Below, one piece after another: positions 35,893-47,639 of a DNA stretch of 64,000 bases. This DNA is from Cyclina sinensis (lineage: Eukaryota; Mollusca; Bivalvia; Venerida; Veneridae): positions 9,713,535 through 9,777,534 of the forward strand of contig JAAONU010000009.1 in NCBI GenBank assembly GCA_012932295.1, in the 5' to 3' direction. The position numbers and the translations under genes are program-made. The notes beneath the pieces are model-generated. The model was not told the DNA's origin and searched no databases. It was given only the letters and a program-made list of their open reading frames with translations. Numbering within the stretch: position 1 is the stretch's first letter; each line of letters opens with the position of its first letter.

Positions 35893-36752
35893 GAAACAAG
35901 AACTGTCACTGTAAGATGACAATGCCCCCGAACGTGGTGCTTTGACCTTTGAGCTGAGAACCAGTCATTCAGGGGTCAAGGTCAAACAAATATAGGTCAG
36001 TGGGAAGGTCTTATCCAAAGGGGGTTGTGTCCAAGTATGAAGTAATTCCATTTACTTATAAGGAAGTTATGGGCAATGTTAAAGTTTTTGGACAATTGGA
36101 TCTTCAAGCTGAAGGTCATTCAGGGGTCAAACAAATATAGGTCAGTGGGAAGGCCTTGTCCAAAGGGGTGTTGTGTTAAAGTATGAAGTGTATACACTTA
36201 CTAACTTGATAGTTATGGCCAAATATTAGTTTTTGGACAATTGGATATTCAGAGGTCATAGTCAAATCATCAAAGGTCAGTGGGAAGGTCTTGTTCAAAG
36301 GGGTGTTGTGTCCAAGTATGAAGTAAATCCACTTACTAATAAGGAAGTTATGGGCAATGTGAAGTTTTTGAACAATTTGATCTTCAAGGTAAAGGTCATT
36401 CAGGGGTCCAGGTCAAACAAATATAGGTCAGTGGGAAGGCCTTGTCCAAAAGGGTGTTGTGTCCAAGTATGAAGTAAATCCACTTACTAATAAAGAAGTT
36501 ATTGCCAAGGTTAAAGTTTTTTGACAATTGGATATTCAAGGTAAAGGTCATTCAGGGGTCCAGGTCCAATAAATATAGGTCAGTGGAAAGGTCTTGTCCA
36601 AAGGGGTGTTGTGTCCAAGTATGAAGTAAATCCACTTACTAATTAGAAAGTTATTGCCAATGTTAAAGTTTTCGGATGGACTGACGGATGGATGGACGGA
36701 CGGACGGACCGACAGTTCATAAACTATATACCTCCCTTCGGAGGCATAAAAA
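35893..36752 (+). mobile_element. Tandem-core element of a second cap family
   Basis: The left cap is AACAAGAACTGTCACTGTAA followed by GATGACAATGCCCCC. Roughly 140-150-bp units follow (CATTCAGGGGTC at 35966, 36117, 36397 and 36549; GGAAGGTCTTGTCCAAAGGG). The right end has GGATGGACGGACGGACGGAC and then a perfect CCTCC-CTTC-GGAGG hairpin before CATAAAAA. The arrangement equals that of the first family although the sequences differ. Confidence 0.65.
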
Positions 36753-37079
36753 CTGTCATCCCACCTGTCTGTCATCCCACCTGTAAAGACAGAGACAAAG
36801 ATGCTGGATACTTCATAACAAATACTGTCTTACACATTCAAGAAAAGCCAGTTTAAGATAATGAATCTTGAGTGTTTTACCAGTTTGGCAGAGACATAAC
36901 ATGGATGGTACATAAAACATTTAATAAGGCAACAATACAATATCACAACAGACAGTATAATAATATTGGTGACACTGCTTTGACATGGCTAGAAAACATT
37001 GCCAAGTAAAACTGAATGGAAGCAAATTGGGATAATTCAACAAATAAAATTCCGTTTATACTGCTGAGAGATATTCACG

Positions 37080-37830
37080 CCAGCTAAATATATTGTAATA
37101 AATCATGACCTTTGACCTCTAAATGTGACCTTGATTATTAAGCAACTGACCCAGTTCATGCAACTCTAATATCATTTCACTGAGGCAAACATTTATAAAT
37201 AATTTTGCATCCTTCCAACCAGGGCCAAGTTAAAGCCTGGAGAAGCAGAACTGTAGCCAAATTTAATGTTTGACCCCTAGGCACACTTGACATTTGAGCT
37301 ACCAACCTGGTTTATGCACGCAACATACTGTCTAATAAAGGTAAACATTTTATTCCAACTTATTTTGAAGTCCCTCATACAAAGGCAAAGTTACATCTAA
37401 GACAAGCAGAACAGTAGCCAAAGTGTGACCCTGACTATAGAACTACCAACCTTGTTCATGTGCCTGACATACCATCTAATTAAAGCAAACACTTGTGCCA
37501 AGTTATCTTGAAATCCCTCCAACCAAGGTCAAGTTACAGCCCTGACAAGCAAAACTGTAGCCAAAGTGTGATCTTGACCTTTGAGATTCTGACCTAGTTC
37601 ATGCACGCCCCACACATCATCTGAGGCAAGCACTTGTGCCAAGTAACTTTGAAATCCCTTGAACCAAGGCCAAGTTACAGCCTATACAAGCAAATTGTAA
37701 CCCACTGACCTCTAAGAGTGACCTTGGCCTTTGAACCAAAGACCTGGTTCACAAGTGCAAAACACTGTCTCATTAAGGCAAACATTTGCACCAAGTAACT
37801 TTGAAATCCCTCTAACCAAGAAAAAGTAAT
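37080..37830 (+). repeat. Tandem-core units of about 145 bp without caps
   Basis: Repeated blocks CTAATTAAGGCAAACACTTG, TGCCAAGTTA, CTTTGAAATCCCTC, CAACCAAGGCCAAGTTACAG and AAACTGTAGCCAAAGTGTGA recur about five times. No cap or ACGG tract was found at either end, so this is a truncated or decayed element. Confidence 0.55.
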
Positions 37831-38204
37831 TATTAAGTAAGAATAAGTAAGGCAAAGTAAGATTAAGGGGATGATGCTGTTTAAAACAAGAGGGTCATGA
37901 TGGCTCTTAACTGCTCACCCGCATCCTACTGCTAAGGGGCCTTAACTCTGAAACTCATGATAGGATGAGGCTGGTTCAGCAAACAAGGTAACCCGTATTC
38001 AAACTCAGAGATCATCAAAACATTCTGACAAGTTTTCATGCCTTTGGACAAAAAAAGCCTCTAGAGTGTTTACAAGGTAAATCTTTGTTTTGACACCATA
38101 ACCTAGTTTTGGACCCCATATGATATATATTCAAACTTGACTTAGATATGATCAAGATTTGGAAAGGAAATGTAGCCTCTAGAGTGTTAACAAGGTTTTT
38201 CTAT

Positions 38205-38841
38205 TACTGTATACGTTGATTTATTGGCGGTGGTTTTATTTTGGCTATATTGGCGGTCAGTGGCAATTGCGCCAATTCTAAACACCGCCAAATAAAAACA
38301 TCGTCAATTCACGACATCCAGCATAATTTATATGAAGGGAGACAACTTCCCGTAACCACTAGGCAGGTAAAGGCTTAAGTTACGGCAAGAACTTATATCG
38401 TTATCGTAATATGGGTGGTACTAGAGTATGGTTTATCTAGGGTAGAATAAATAATGCATTATGTTGTTTTGAATGATTTTATAAACATGGTGTAAACTGC
38501 AAGAAATATTTCAATACAATGTTATATTGTACAAGAGACATCAAGAGTACATTTCACTATGACACGTCACTCAATAAACAAAGATGCAAATACTAGGTTT
38601 TCAAGTCAGCTTAATTAATCTACTTAATCACACTACATGTAATTACTGTACAAACAATTTTCCTAAGTTCATCAGTTCAGTTACTAGCACGAGTAGGGAC
38701 AAGATGGTTTTATTTTGGCAGACGATGGAGAATGGTGGGTTAAATACTGAAGTTTTTTTACGATTCCACCAATTCTTGATGCCGCCAAATCAAAGCCGCC
38801 CAGAAAACATTTCGCCCCCAAATATAAAGACATCTACAGTA
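38205..38841. mobile_element. 637-bp MITE-like insertion starting TACTGTA
   Basis: The ends read TACTGTATACG and CATCTACAGTA, so the outer seven bases are inverted repeats. Subterminal GGCGGT and CCGCC blocks (TATTGGCGGTGGTTTTATTT on the left, AAATCAAAGCCGCC on the right) extend the symmetry imperfectly. It interrupts the tandem core of the host element. No transposase. Confidence 0.5.
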
Positions 38842-39075
38842 TTTTGACCCAATGGCCTAGTTTTTGACCCCAAGATGACCCATTTTTGATCTTGACCTAG
38901 ATATCATCAAGACAACATTCATTTCATGTCATGAACAATAAAATGTGGCCTCTAGAGTGCTAACAAGGATTTCCTTTGATATGGCCTTGTGACTTAGTTT
39001 TAAATCCAACATGACCCATATTCTAACTTGTCCAAGAGACAATCATTCTCATCAAGTTTCATGATAATTAGGTCA

Positions 39076-40226
39076 ACAAAAGATGTCTGAGATGCCCCCC
39101 CCTCTTAGCGCCTTATCCCGAGAGGCAGCCATAGAAGTACAGGAAGGTATAAGGCTCATCTCCTGAACAGAACTACCTGCATAGCAAGTCTAAGTTTAAG
39201 GAAGCCTGGGTCCAAGCATTCTACACTTTTTGATCTGAAACTGATTTGCTATTCAAGGTCACTTGGCCTTTTATCTGATGATCTGTAAAGCTAAAGGGGT
39301 TACCTTCTGATCATAACCAACCTACAACCAAGTTTGAGGAACCTGAACCCAAGCATTCTATAGTTATTGAGCAGAAACCTTTTTGCTTTTCAAGGTCACT
39401 GTGCCCTAAGTCTTTGACCTAATGACCTAAAAATCGATAGGGGTGATCTACTGGCCATGATCAACCTGCCCATCAAGTTTTGAAGAGCTGGGCCCAAGGG
39501 TTCTATACTTATTGTTTGGAAACCGTTCTGCTATTCAATGACACTGTGACCTCTGCTTTGACCTGGTGACCTGAAAATCTTTAGTGGTCATCTACTGCTC
39601 ATGACCAACCTTCATACCAAGTATAAAGAACCTGGGCCCAAGCATTCTATATTTATTGATCGGAAACTGTTTTGCTTTTCAAGGTCATTGTGACCTTGCC
39701 CTCTGACCTTCAAAAACTATAAGGGTAATCCACTTGACCTTGAACTTTGACTAAATGACCTGAAATACTATAAGGGTCATCTACTGGTCATGACCAACCT
39801 GCCTATCAATTTTTTGGGAGCTTGGCCCAAGCTTTCTATAGTAACTGATCGGAAACAATTTTGCTATTCCAGACCACTGTGACCTTGGCCTTTTACCTGG
39901 TGACCTTAGAAGTTACAGGGGTCATCTACTTGTCATTACCAACCTTTATACTAAGTTTGAACAACCTGGGCCCAAGCTTTCTATTGTTAATGAATGGAAA
40001 CCGTTTTGCTTTTCAAGGTCACTGTGACCTTGGCCTTTGATCTAATGACCTGTAAAACTGTAGGCGTCATTCACTGGTCATGACCAACCTACATAGTAAG
40101 CTTGAGGAAGATGGGTCCAAAGGTTCTCCAGATATTGGTAGGAAACTTAGTGTCTACCCACCAACCAACCTACCGACCTTTGCAAAAAAATATGCCCACT
40201 CATCTTTGATGGGTGGCATAAAAATG
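39076..40226 (+). mobile_element. Nested tandem-core element, about 160-bp units
   Basis: Starts at GATGTCTGAGATGCCCCCCC. Units contain CTGGGCCCAAGCATTCTATA, GATCGGAAACCGTTTTGCTT, TTCAAGGTCACTGTGACCTT and TCATCTACTGGTCATGACCA. It ends TATGCCCACTCATCTTTGAT followed by GGGTGGCATAAAAA, a hairpin-capable 3' end. Sequence of the host element resumes immediately on the right (GTAACCTCTAGAG). Confidence 0.6.
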
Positions 40227-40392
40227 TAACCTCTAGAGTTTTAACGAACCAATTGTGGATGACCGACCATGGACACTGGACATTTAAGGATCCTAGAAGC
40301 TCACCTTGATCTGTGTTCAGGTAAGCTAATAAAAAGTTGATGACGCATGTGCTCAAGTGAGCTAGCAAGTATATGTAATGTAACAGGATTAC

Positions 40393-40476
40393 CTTTGATT
40401 CATTCCCTGCTCGGAAGAATTTTTCAATTTTTTTTGAGACATGGTTTTCCTGTCTTTTGACCAGCTCTAAAACATA
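40393..40476 (-). CDS. 28-codon exon of the unidentified gene
   Basis: Acceptor TTTTTAG (ending at 40477) and donor GTAATC (40392-40387) bound YVLELVKRQENHVSKKIEKF and eight more residues, phase 0 on both sides. It is charged and helical and fits the exons on both sides in frame. It lies immediately beyond the right end of a pearl-like element. Confidence 0.65.
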
Positions 40477-40559
40477 CTAAAAAGTGAAGAAATTTATACA
40501 TCATGTACCAAAATGTTCTCACTGACCTACAAATGCATATATTTCAGTATGAGGTGGAC

Positions 40560-41000
40560 ATATTGGGAATTTAAATTGTAGACTGTCTCTACTAGGGCAT
40601 TTTTTACTGATTTTAGCTGGTGACCTAGGTTTTAAAACCCAAATGACCCAGTTTCAAATTAGTCCAAGAAATCATCAACCAAGTTTTGTGAAGATTGGGG
40701 CAAAAATATGACCTCTACAGTATTCCAAAGAATGTCCATCGATCTGAGCTAGTGATTTTTAAACATTACCCAGGTTCAAGACAGTCTGAGAAATTATCAA
40801 AAGAAATATCCTCAAGAAGTTTCAGGTACACTGGGCACAAATGTGACTTCTAATATGTTCACAAGTTTTCACCATGATTTGAGCTAGTGACTATTTTTGA
40901 ATAAGTTTCTAAGTTTACAAAGAGACCATCAAGACAAACATTTTGAACAAGTTTTAATGAAGATTAAGTCAAATATGTGGCTTCTGAAGGGTTTAAATTG
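40560..41000 (+). repeat. Degenerate tandem-core relic
   Basis: Contains TGACCTAGGTTTTAAAACCC, CAAATGACCCAGTTTC, CCAAGTTTTGTGAAGATTGG and further diverged units without caps. Confidence 0.4.
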
Positions 41001-41624
41001 TACAGTATAAGCAATTACAGTGGGGACAACCCAGCATCAATCTGACTGAAGTTCACGATCTCCCTACAGTTAGATCTGAAGATGACGCATTCATTTCTAT
41101 CTTCTCGATAACCTGGAATTTCCACTATTGTTATTTATATCCCAGCCAATGACACTGCAGCTTATCATGCATCTTGATAGCTTATTTGTACACATGGCAT
41201 ATTCAAACAGTGTGTAAACTTCTCTAGCATAACAATGTTTATTATCGCAGATGGAAAATGCTTAGATATTTTGAAAAAAATAATATTATGCACAAACATT
41301 AATCTCATTATTTTGAGGATTTTGACAAATAAATTTAACTCTGTGTTAAATGACAGTTTAATATATAGCAGATAATTGTTTGGGATCCCAGCTATATAAA
41401 TAGATTTTCACAAGTTGAACGTACGCTACCTTTATTAACATGAGGGTGAAATAGTTGCTGATGGATAGGTCATGAGGTGACCTTCTATTGGTCGTCCTTA
41501 GATCCTACTAGCACAGCGGTTTTTTGGAGATGATTTTAATCAGATTGACTGACTTCACATAAAAAAGACATTTTATAAGTTTCCATACACTTTCAGAAAT
41601 AGCAAAATGAATTCTTTAATTTGA
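41001..41624. other. Intron, nothing recognised
   Basis: AT-rich, no splice-bounded exon or repeat unit that I can support. Confidence 0.4.
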
Positions 41625-42357
41625 AACTAGAGCTATCACTAAATGTGATTAATACCCCCACAGGACTGCTTCATAACTGAGGAAGTTATTAGTAACAGAA
41701 TACTTTGTAAAAGAATTGAAATAGAGTTATGGTTGTGGGCAATTAAAGATAGTTGCAGTTCTTGTACATTACATTTCCTTTCATTGTGCTTGACCATTGT
41801 ATGAAGTTGCATTGAATTCCAACCAGTACATGTAGGTTTCAAGTTATGCTCCCGAAAAGCAAAACAAACAAAGGGCAATAACTCTGCAAATACTGAAGAT
41901 GGAGTTATAGCTCTTGTACAATGCACTTCCTTTTATTGTGGTTGACCATTTTATGAAGTTGCACTGAATTGCAACCAGTAGTTTTCAAGTTATGCTCTGG
42001 ACAAGGAAAACCAACAAAGGGCAATAAATCTGCAAATAGTGAAGACAGAGTTATAGCTTTTGCACCTTGCACTTCATCTCGTGCTTGGCCATTGTATGAA
42101 GGTGCATTGAATTCCTATGATTAGTTTTTAAGTTATGCTGCGGACAAGCAAAATCAACAAAGGATAATAACTCTGCAAATAGTGAAGATGGAGTTATGAT
42201 TCTTAAATACTGCACTTTCTCTCATTGTGCTTGACCATTGTATGAAGTTGCACTGAATTCAAACCATTAGTTTTCAAGTTATACTCCGGAAAAGGAAATT
42301 GCAACAGACTGACTGCCCGCCCCATCGACCAACCAACCACCAGGTGACTCCTTCTGA
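41625..42357 (+). mobile_element. Tandem-core element of a third cap family
   Basis: The left cap GAGCTATCACTAAATGTGAT is followed by TAATACCCCC. Four or so units of about 155 bp follow (GGGCAATAACTCTGCAAATA, GTGAAGATGGAGTTATAGCT, TTGTATGAAGTTGCATTGAA, TTTTCAAGTTATGCTCCGGA). The right end has ACTGACTGCCCGCCCCATCG and a GACCAACCAACC tract. No coding capacity. Confidence 0.55.
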
Positions 42358-42500
42358 AAAAAGAAGAGTAAAAGACAGAGGAACATCTGATCCTTCAGTC
42401 ATTACTAGTCAGTTTATCATGAATTAGTCAAAAGTAAACTGGTGTCTGAACATCTAGAATAAAAGTATCAACATTGAGTATCAAATGATCAAGATGTTAC

Positions 42501-42692
42501 CTTCAACTTCATTGCCCGTAGCAGCTCCTTCCCACCTGGAATTCTGACATGGGACTTTTTCCCAAACTTGACAAGCTCTTCTAAAATATCAATTGCAAGT
42601 TCAAACTCATTAATTCTGTGGGAAAAGACAATATCATACAACACATATGGTGTCAGGAGAATGTCTGGTACTGAAGAAAGGGACAACTCCAT
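42501..42692 (-). CDS. 64-codon exon, possible start of the unidentified gene
   Basis: Reads MELSLSSVPDILLTPYVLYD to ELLRAMKLK and ends at donor GTAACA in phase 0. A clear acceptor (ATTTACAG, exon from 42709) precedes a short leader with an in-frame TGA a few codons before this ATG (context AAGGATGG). In that form the ATG would be the true start and the mature product about 615 residues. Alternatively an AAG acceptor directly at 42694-42695 would join it in frame to an upstream exon at 46381-46456. The sequence is helical and leucine-rich, like an armadillo/HEAT-type solenoid. I see a loose resemblance in order of features to the nucleolar protein NEPRO, too weak to name it. Confidence 0.6.
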
Positions 42693-42719
42693 CCTTCATA
42701 TCACTTCTCCTGTAAATAG

Positions 42720-44240
42720 ATATTGCTTTACAGTACATTACATACAGAGTAATCATGAAAACATTGCATAATGAACCAGAAATTTAAACTGAGAGAAGAG
42801 ACAGCAAACATGGACAAGACTAAGTACAAGTGAACAAAGTACGGAAGGAGGGACAGACAGACAGATGAATGGTTAGCAACACATTGCCTTAATATGAGGA
42901 CATTTATAAAAAGTTACTTTAACACCTTGTCTTGTACCAATGAGCTACTGAGCTGACAGAAACTCATATATATTTTATATTATTTTGCAGTGCAGTCAGA
43001 CAAGTCTTAAGAATCACTGATAGTTTTGGAAACATCTCTATCTGGTGAATATTTTTGCGAATTTATGTCAAAACCCTGAATTATGTAGTGAACAGAAGCA
43101 AGAAAGAAGGCAGTAGATAATGTTTTCTCACCTTAACCTTGGAAGGTGGGTCTTTTTGATGACATGTTGTCTGTGACAAACATATGTGGCAAATTATATC
43201 AAAATCCTATAAAAAAAAAAGTTAGAGTAACAATGAAGACAAGGACTATTCTCAGACATTCTACATTATTTGGCAGTATGGAGAGACAGGTAGATGGATG
43301 GTTTACAAAAGATTGTCTTTATCTGGTGAATAATTGAGTTAAGTTATTCTAAAATCCTTGGCTGAACCACAGAGTTACAGAGTGGACATTAGTATTAAGG
43401 CTGGCAGAATTCTATATTATCTTTGACAAATGCTCTCTGAACTTTTATCTTGGAAACCAGGGTTATGCAGAAGACACATTGTCCTTATGTGATGCACATT
43501 ATAAGAAAATCAGATCAAGAATGGCAGAGTTACAGAGAGACAATTTACAGTAACTCTGTTCTTATAACACGATAACATTCATCTAATAAAATTTCAACTA
43601 TCAATCACCTTGACAATGCTTTCTAATCTTGTTCAACACACACTGTTTTAATGTCTAGCTGAAATCAATAGTTTGTTGTTAATGATAGATGAAGGTATGT
43701 TTTATACAACAGATTATCAAAAGATCACATGCCTATTTAGGGGATGTAATGTTATAAATAAAATGTTCATATGTAATACGAATAAATATCTCAATTTTTC
43801 ATACAAAGAACAGACTTATAAATGCACCTTGCTAAGACTTGATTTAAGTTGTACAGGTTCTGTATAAGTTCAAAAGTACTTGAAAGAAAAACATGCAAGA
43901 GAATAAACAATCTTCTAAGTAAAAGGGGGCACAATTTTGTCAATATAAGGGAAAGAGTTACCGGTATGTAACATATTGTGTAAACAAATAATAACACCAA
44001 TAAAGTTTGTACAAAGTCTCAATCAAATGCATCAATAGGTTCCAGAAATATTCAAGGAAATGTAGAGTTCTGGAAAATTTTCAATGTGAAAAAAGGGGAT
44101 AACTTTATGAAATCAAAGGTCAAGAGTTATGGGACATGACATGTGAACTGGTCTTTTGAGTATCAAAACATGTAGCAAATTTAAAATGGATATCTATAGG
44201 TCTTCAAAAGTACATCACCATTTTTGCAATATTTCAAGTC
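42720..44240. other. Non-coding, nothing recognised
   Basis: Upstream of the first well-supported exon. A possible - strand donor (GGTTAAG before GTGAGA near 43133) could mark a 5' UTR exon, without further support. Confidence 0.35.
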
Positions 44241-44245
44241 TATTT

Positions 44246-44384
44246 GGGTTGGGGGAGGGGGGCTGTGGGGGTGAGGGGAAGGGGGTTTATGCATCCCAAA
44301 AAATGCATTTATAAAAAAAAATAAAAATAATAATTATACAGTGGGGAGGTCCCATTACGGGGGAGAGGAAGGGGAGGGTGGAAA
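44246..44384 (+). other. G-rich tracts with G-quadruplex potential
   Basis: 44246-44285 contains six runs of three or more G separated by one to four bases. 44341-44384 contains further runs (GGGGGAGAGGAAGGGGAGGG). An A-rich stretch with ATGCATCCC and AATGCATTT separates them. Confidence 0.65.
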
Positions 44385-44959
44385 GTTATAAGGTATAGAG
44401 AAACACAATGTTTTTTTCTAAGATTGACCATTAAAACAAGACTTTAGTGCTACTTGGTATGTATTAATGAATTAATGAATCACATTTTGCAGACCTACTG
44501 ACTGCTGAGGAAAGCAAATGAAAAGCTGAGAGTGAGGAGAAACAAAATATGATAATGAACATGGCATGAATTTACCCCACCCACTTTATTATGAGGGGAT
44601 GTTATCAATGTAAACTTATATTAAATAAATCTTTGAAGCTTCAAATTAGCTACAATTATTTTTATTCATGTACTATTCTGAACAAACAGGGTAAATATCA
44701 AATATTTTTACCATCTAGTTTTCGAAAAATTAATAACTGAAATTACAGATACCAAATTTTCATCAATTTACCATGTTGAAAAGCTTTGTTACAAATGAAA
44801 TATATTTAAAATGAAAGAAACTGAATTTAAATTTTATAAAAGTTACCGTTGTTAAACCAAAACAATGTAAAACTGTCAAAAACTAGAGAACAAAAATGGC
44901 TTGCATGGTGTTTGAACCCATGTCTTTCAATAAAATATCTCAATCCTACACAAATTAAT

Positions 44960-45745
44960 GGACTTGAATACTCTTCAGAGTGGAGGCAGGGTATAGGGAA
45001 TCTAATACCTCAAGACCCCAGGTGCATAATTTGAACCATCTTGGTCGAGAACCTCTAAATGGTACTCCAGGCAAAATACCTCAGCTGAAGGCCTTGTGGT
45101 TTCAGCCAAGTAGATTTTCAATTTTTTTCCTATACAAGTCTATGCAAAACCAAGTGACCCTGTGGTGTGACTATTTTGACTCTAGGGACATAATATAAAC
45201 ATTTTTGGAAGAAGTCTACAATTAACAAATTTGCTAATTGGCCACTTGAAGTTTAATAATAGGGTGCATGAGTTTCATGTGCGAAAAGGTGGCACTGTTC
45301 ACCCCAGTCCGGACAGCAATACATATGCCATAGCTGTTGTAAACAATGGAGAAGATAGGTAAACAAAATGCTGCAAAATTTCAAGTCACTCCCATTTTTA
45401 GTTTTGGTAAATTAGAGTTTTATTGGCTGGCCAATTCGAATATTTGTTTAGTGTACTTGAAGATGCCTCACATCAAATTACAAAGCTCTGTGTCAGGTGG
45501 TTTTAGAGAAGATTTTTAAAGTTTTCCTATAAAACTATACAATGTCATAAGCTCCTGGGTTGGGCCAATATTGGCCCTGGTGTCATGATCTGAACCTGGT
45601 AGAGGTCCACTATACAATACTACACACCAAATACCTATACTCTAAGCCTTATGAGTCATTAAAGTTTTTGAATGCCACCACCCCTGCCACCACTGATGAC
45701 TCAATGATCACAACAGCAATCTTTTTCTTTGAAAACAGATGACCT
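44960..45745 (+). repeat. Degenerate pearl-like core
   Basis: Blocks such as ATAATTTGAACCATCTTGGT, CCAGGCAAAATACCTCAGCT, GGCCTTGTGGTTTCAG and TTTCCTATACAAGTCTATGC match the 165-bp core family at 29.4-30.8 kb. Caps are not recognisable. Confidence 0.5.
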
Positions 45746-45756
45746 AAAAATGGTTG

Positions 45757-46121
45757 AGGCCTAAAATAAAATATTGTTTGTTTCCCCTCCTGCAACCCAT
45801 GCCAGTTTGGGTAGTGTAGGTAAGTAAAATACTTTTTTTTAATCTAAAATATTTTTTATTGATTATATCATTTATATATCTGAATTATATGGATTTTAAA
45901 AAAACAAAAATTGTGAGTGCTTAGCATCTGTTCAAAGTTTAGAACCAAAGTTTTAAAGTTTTATTCAATATATACATCCCAATTTGTATATATTTACAAT
46001 GCAAAAATATGAGTCAAATATAAAGATGTGATTCTCACTGACATACTTTGCTTCCATGTGCAATAAAATAATTGATTTTTGTGGGCAGGAGGGGAAACAT
46101 ACAGTATTTTATTTAAGGCCT
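45757..46121. mobile_element. 365-bp MITE with terminal inverted repeats of about 35 bp
   Basis: The left end AGGCCTAAAATAAAATATTG, continuing into TTTCCCCTCCTGC, is mirrored by the right end GCAGGAGGGGAAACATACAG and TATTTTATTTAAGGCCT. The match covers about 35 bp with a few mismatches. The interior is AT-rich with no coding capacity. Target-site duplications are not obvious. Superfamily unknown. Confidence 0.7.
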
Positions 46122-46380
46122 GAATAATAAAGGGGGCATGAAGTATACATAAACCTATGGTGTAATGATTATATCTATGGGTTAAAGTGAACATGTTCTA
46201 ACTGATGTTGGAGAAACTGATGTGGGGGAAAGATTTCACTCTGATATGCCCTTCTTCCACATATCATCAAAATATCTGCTCTACTAAGTTCTATAACTTC
46301 ATGTACATTTTCTGCCAGAGGTACTTTTTAATGCTAATAAATCCCTAATCCTTAATTATCACTAGAAATGTACAACTTAC

Positions 46381-46456
46381 CTTTGGAATGTAAGGGGATC
46401 AAATAGTTTGGCAGTTGCTAGAGTAGGGTGGCCTAGATAGATCAACTGGATCAAAC
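46381..46456 (-). CDS. Possible upstream exon of the same gene
   Basis: A consensus GTAAGT donor (46380-46375) follows 24 codons including LIYLGHPTLATAKLFDPLTF, ending in phase 2. It would join MELSLSS in the exon at 42501-42693 only if the AAG acceptor there is used. The acceptor side is weak (AAAGAG, no T-tract). A pearl-like element begins only 55 bases further upstream at 46511 and may have disturbed it. Confidence 0.35.
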
Positions 46457-47639
46457 CTCTTTGAGAATGCACATTTTTCTTTTTTTTTGTTACAGCAAAA
46501 CAAGTGAGAGAATTCAACAAGAGGGCCATGATGGCCCTATATTGCTCACATGAGAACAATTGAGTACAAACTGTAAGAGCAAGGCCAATGAAGGAAGTAA
46601 GGTAAGTTCACATGATGTTGATATTGAAATCTACATGCAAAATTGTACATTTGGTCCAAATTTCAGAGAAAATAGGTCAGAAGTACAAGGTCAATGTCAC
46701 CTAAAGTCAAAGCTGAAATACAATTTTTAACAAGAAGATTATTAAAGATTTTATAGTTTACACATATAGAACCATCAGGGCATGGCCAATTTTGACCCCT
46801 GGGAGATAATTTGAACAATCCTGACAACGGTCAACTACACAATGTTACACACCCAATCTCTAGACTGTTGACCATGCAGCTTCAGAGAGGAGGATTTTTA
46901 AAGTTTTTCCAATATAAGTCAATGTTAATCAAGTGATCCCTCAAGTGGGGTCAATTTTGAACCAAATAAGGAAATAATCTGAATACTTTGGAAGAGATTC
47001 ACTAGATGATGCTACTTATCAAATCTTAAATCTGAGGGCCTAGTAGTTTCAATATTTTCCTAAATATCTCAAAGAAAATCAGATGGCCTCTTGGGTAGCC
47101 TAACAAATTTGAAGTCGACGGTTTTACCGATTTTATAGAAATTTTTTTTTTATTATTGTCAAACCATTTGGAAAAAGATATTGCCTATCAAAAATTATAT
47201 CAATCTGTGTACAGATAAGCTTAACCATTATCTAAGATCAAGCACTTATGGCTTCAGACAATATTTTCAAAGAGTTTATTTTTTACACATACACGACCCC
47301 TAGGGCGAAGTCAATTATGAGCCCAGGGGCATAATTTGAACAGTCTTTGTAGAGAACTGCTAGATGATGTTGAATACAAAAAACTTCAGCTCCAGGCCTT
47401 AAGATTTCAGACAAGAAGATTGTCAAATATTTCATTTTATAAGCCTACATAAAATCAAGTGACTCCTAGGCAGTGTCATTAATGACCCCAGGGACATAAA
47501 TTGAACAATCTTGGTAGAGTGCTCCATCCAAAATATCTCAGCTTTATACCTTGTGGTTTCAGAAAAGAAGATTTTCAAATTTATTCCTATTATGTCAAAG
47601 TGCCAGAGTGAGCTTTCGTTATACCCCAATGTCAGGTGT

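Larger units (their letters stand above)
37884..40333 (+). mobile_element. Pearl-like element carrying two nested insertions
   Basis: The left cap AAACAAGAGGGTCATGATGG with TGCTCACCCGCA starts the element and the right end TTCAGGTAAGCTAATAAAAA closes it. Core blocks (CTCTAGAGTGTTAACAAGG, CCTAGTTTTTGACCCC) are the same type as in 33921-35432. A MITE (38205-38841) and a second tandem-core element (39076-40226) interrupt it. Confidence 0.6.
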
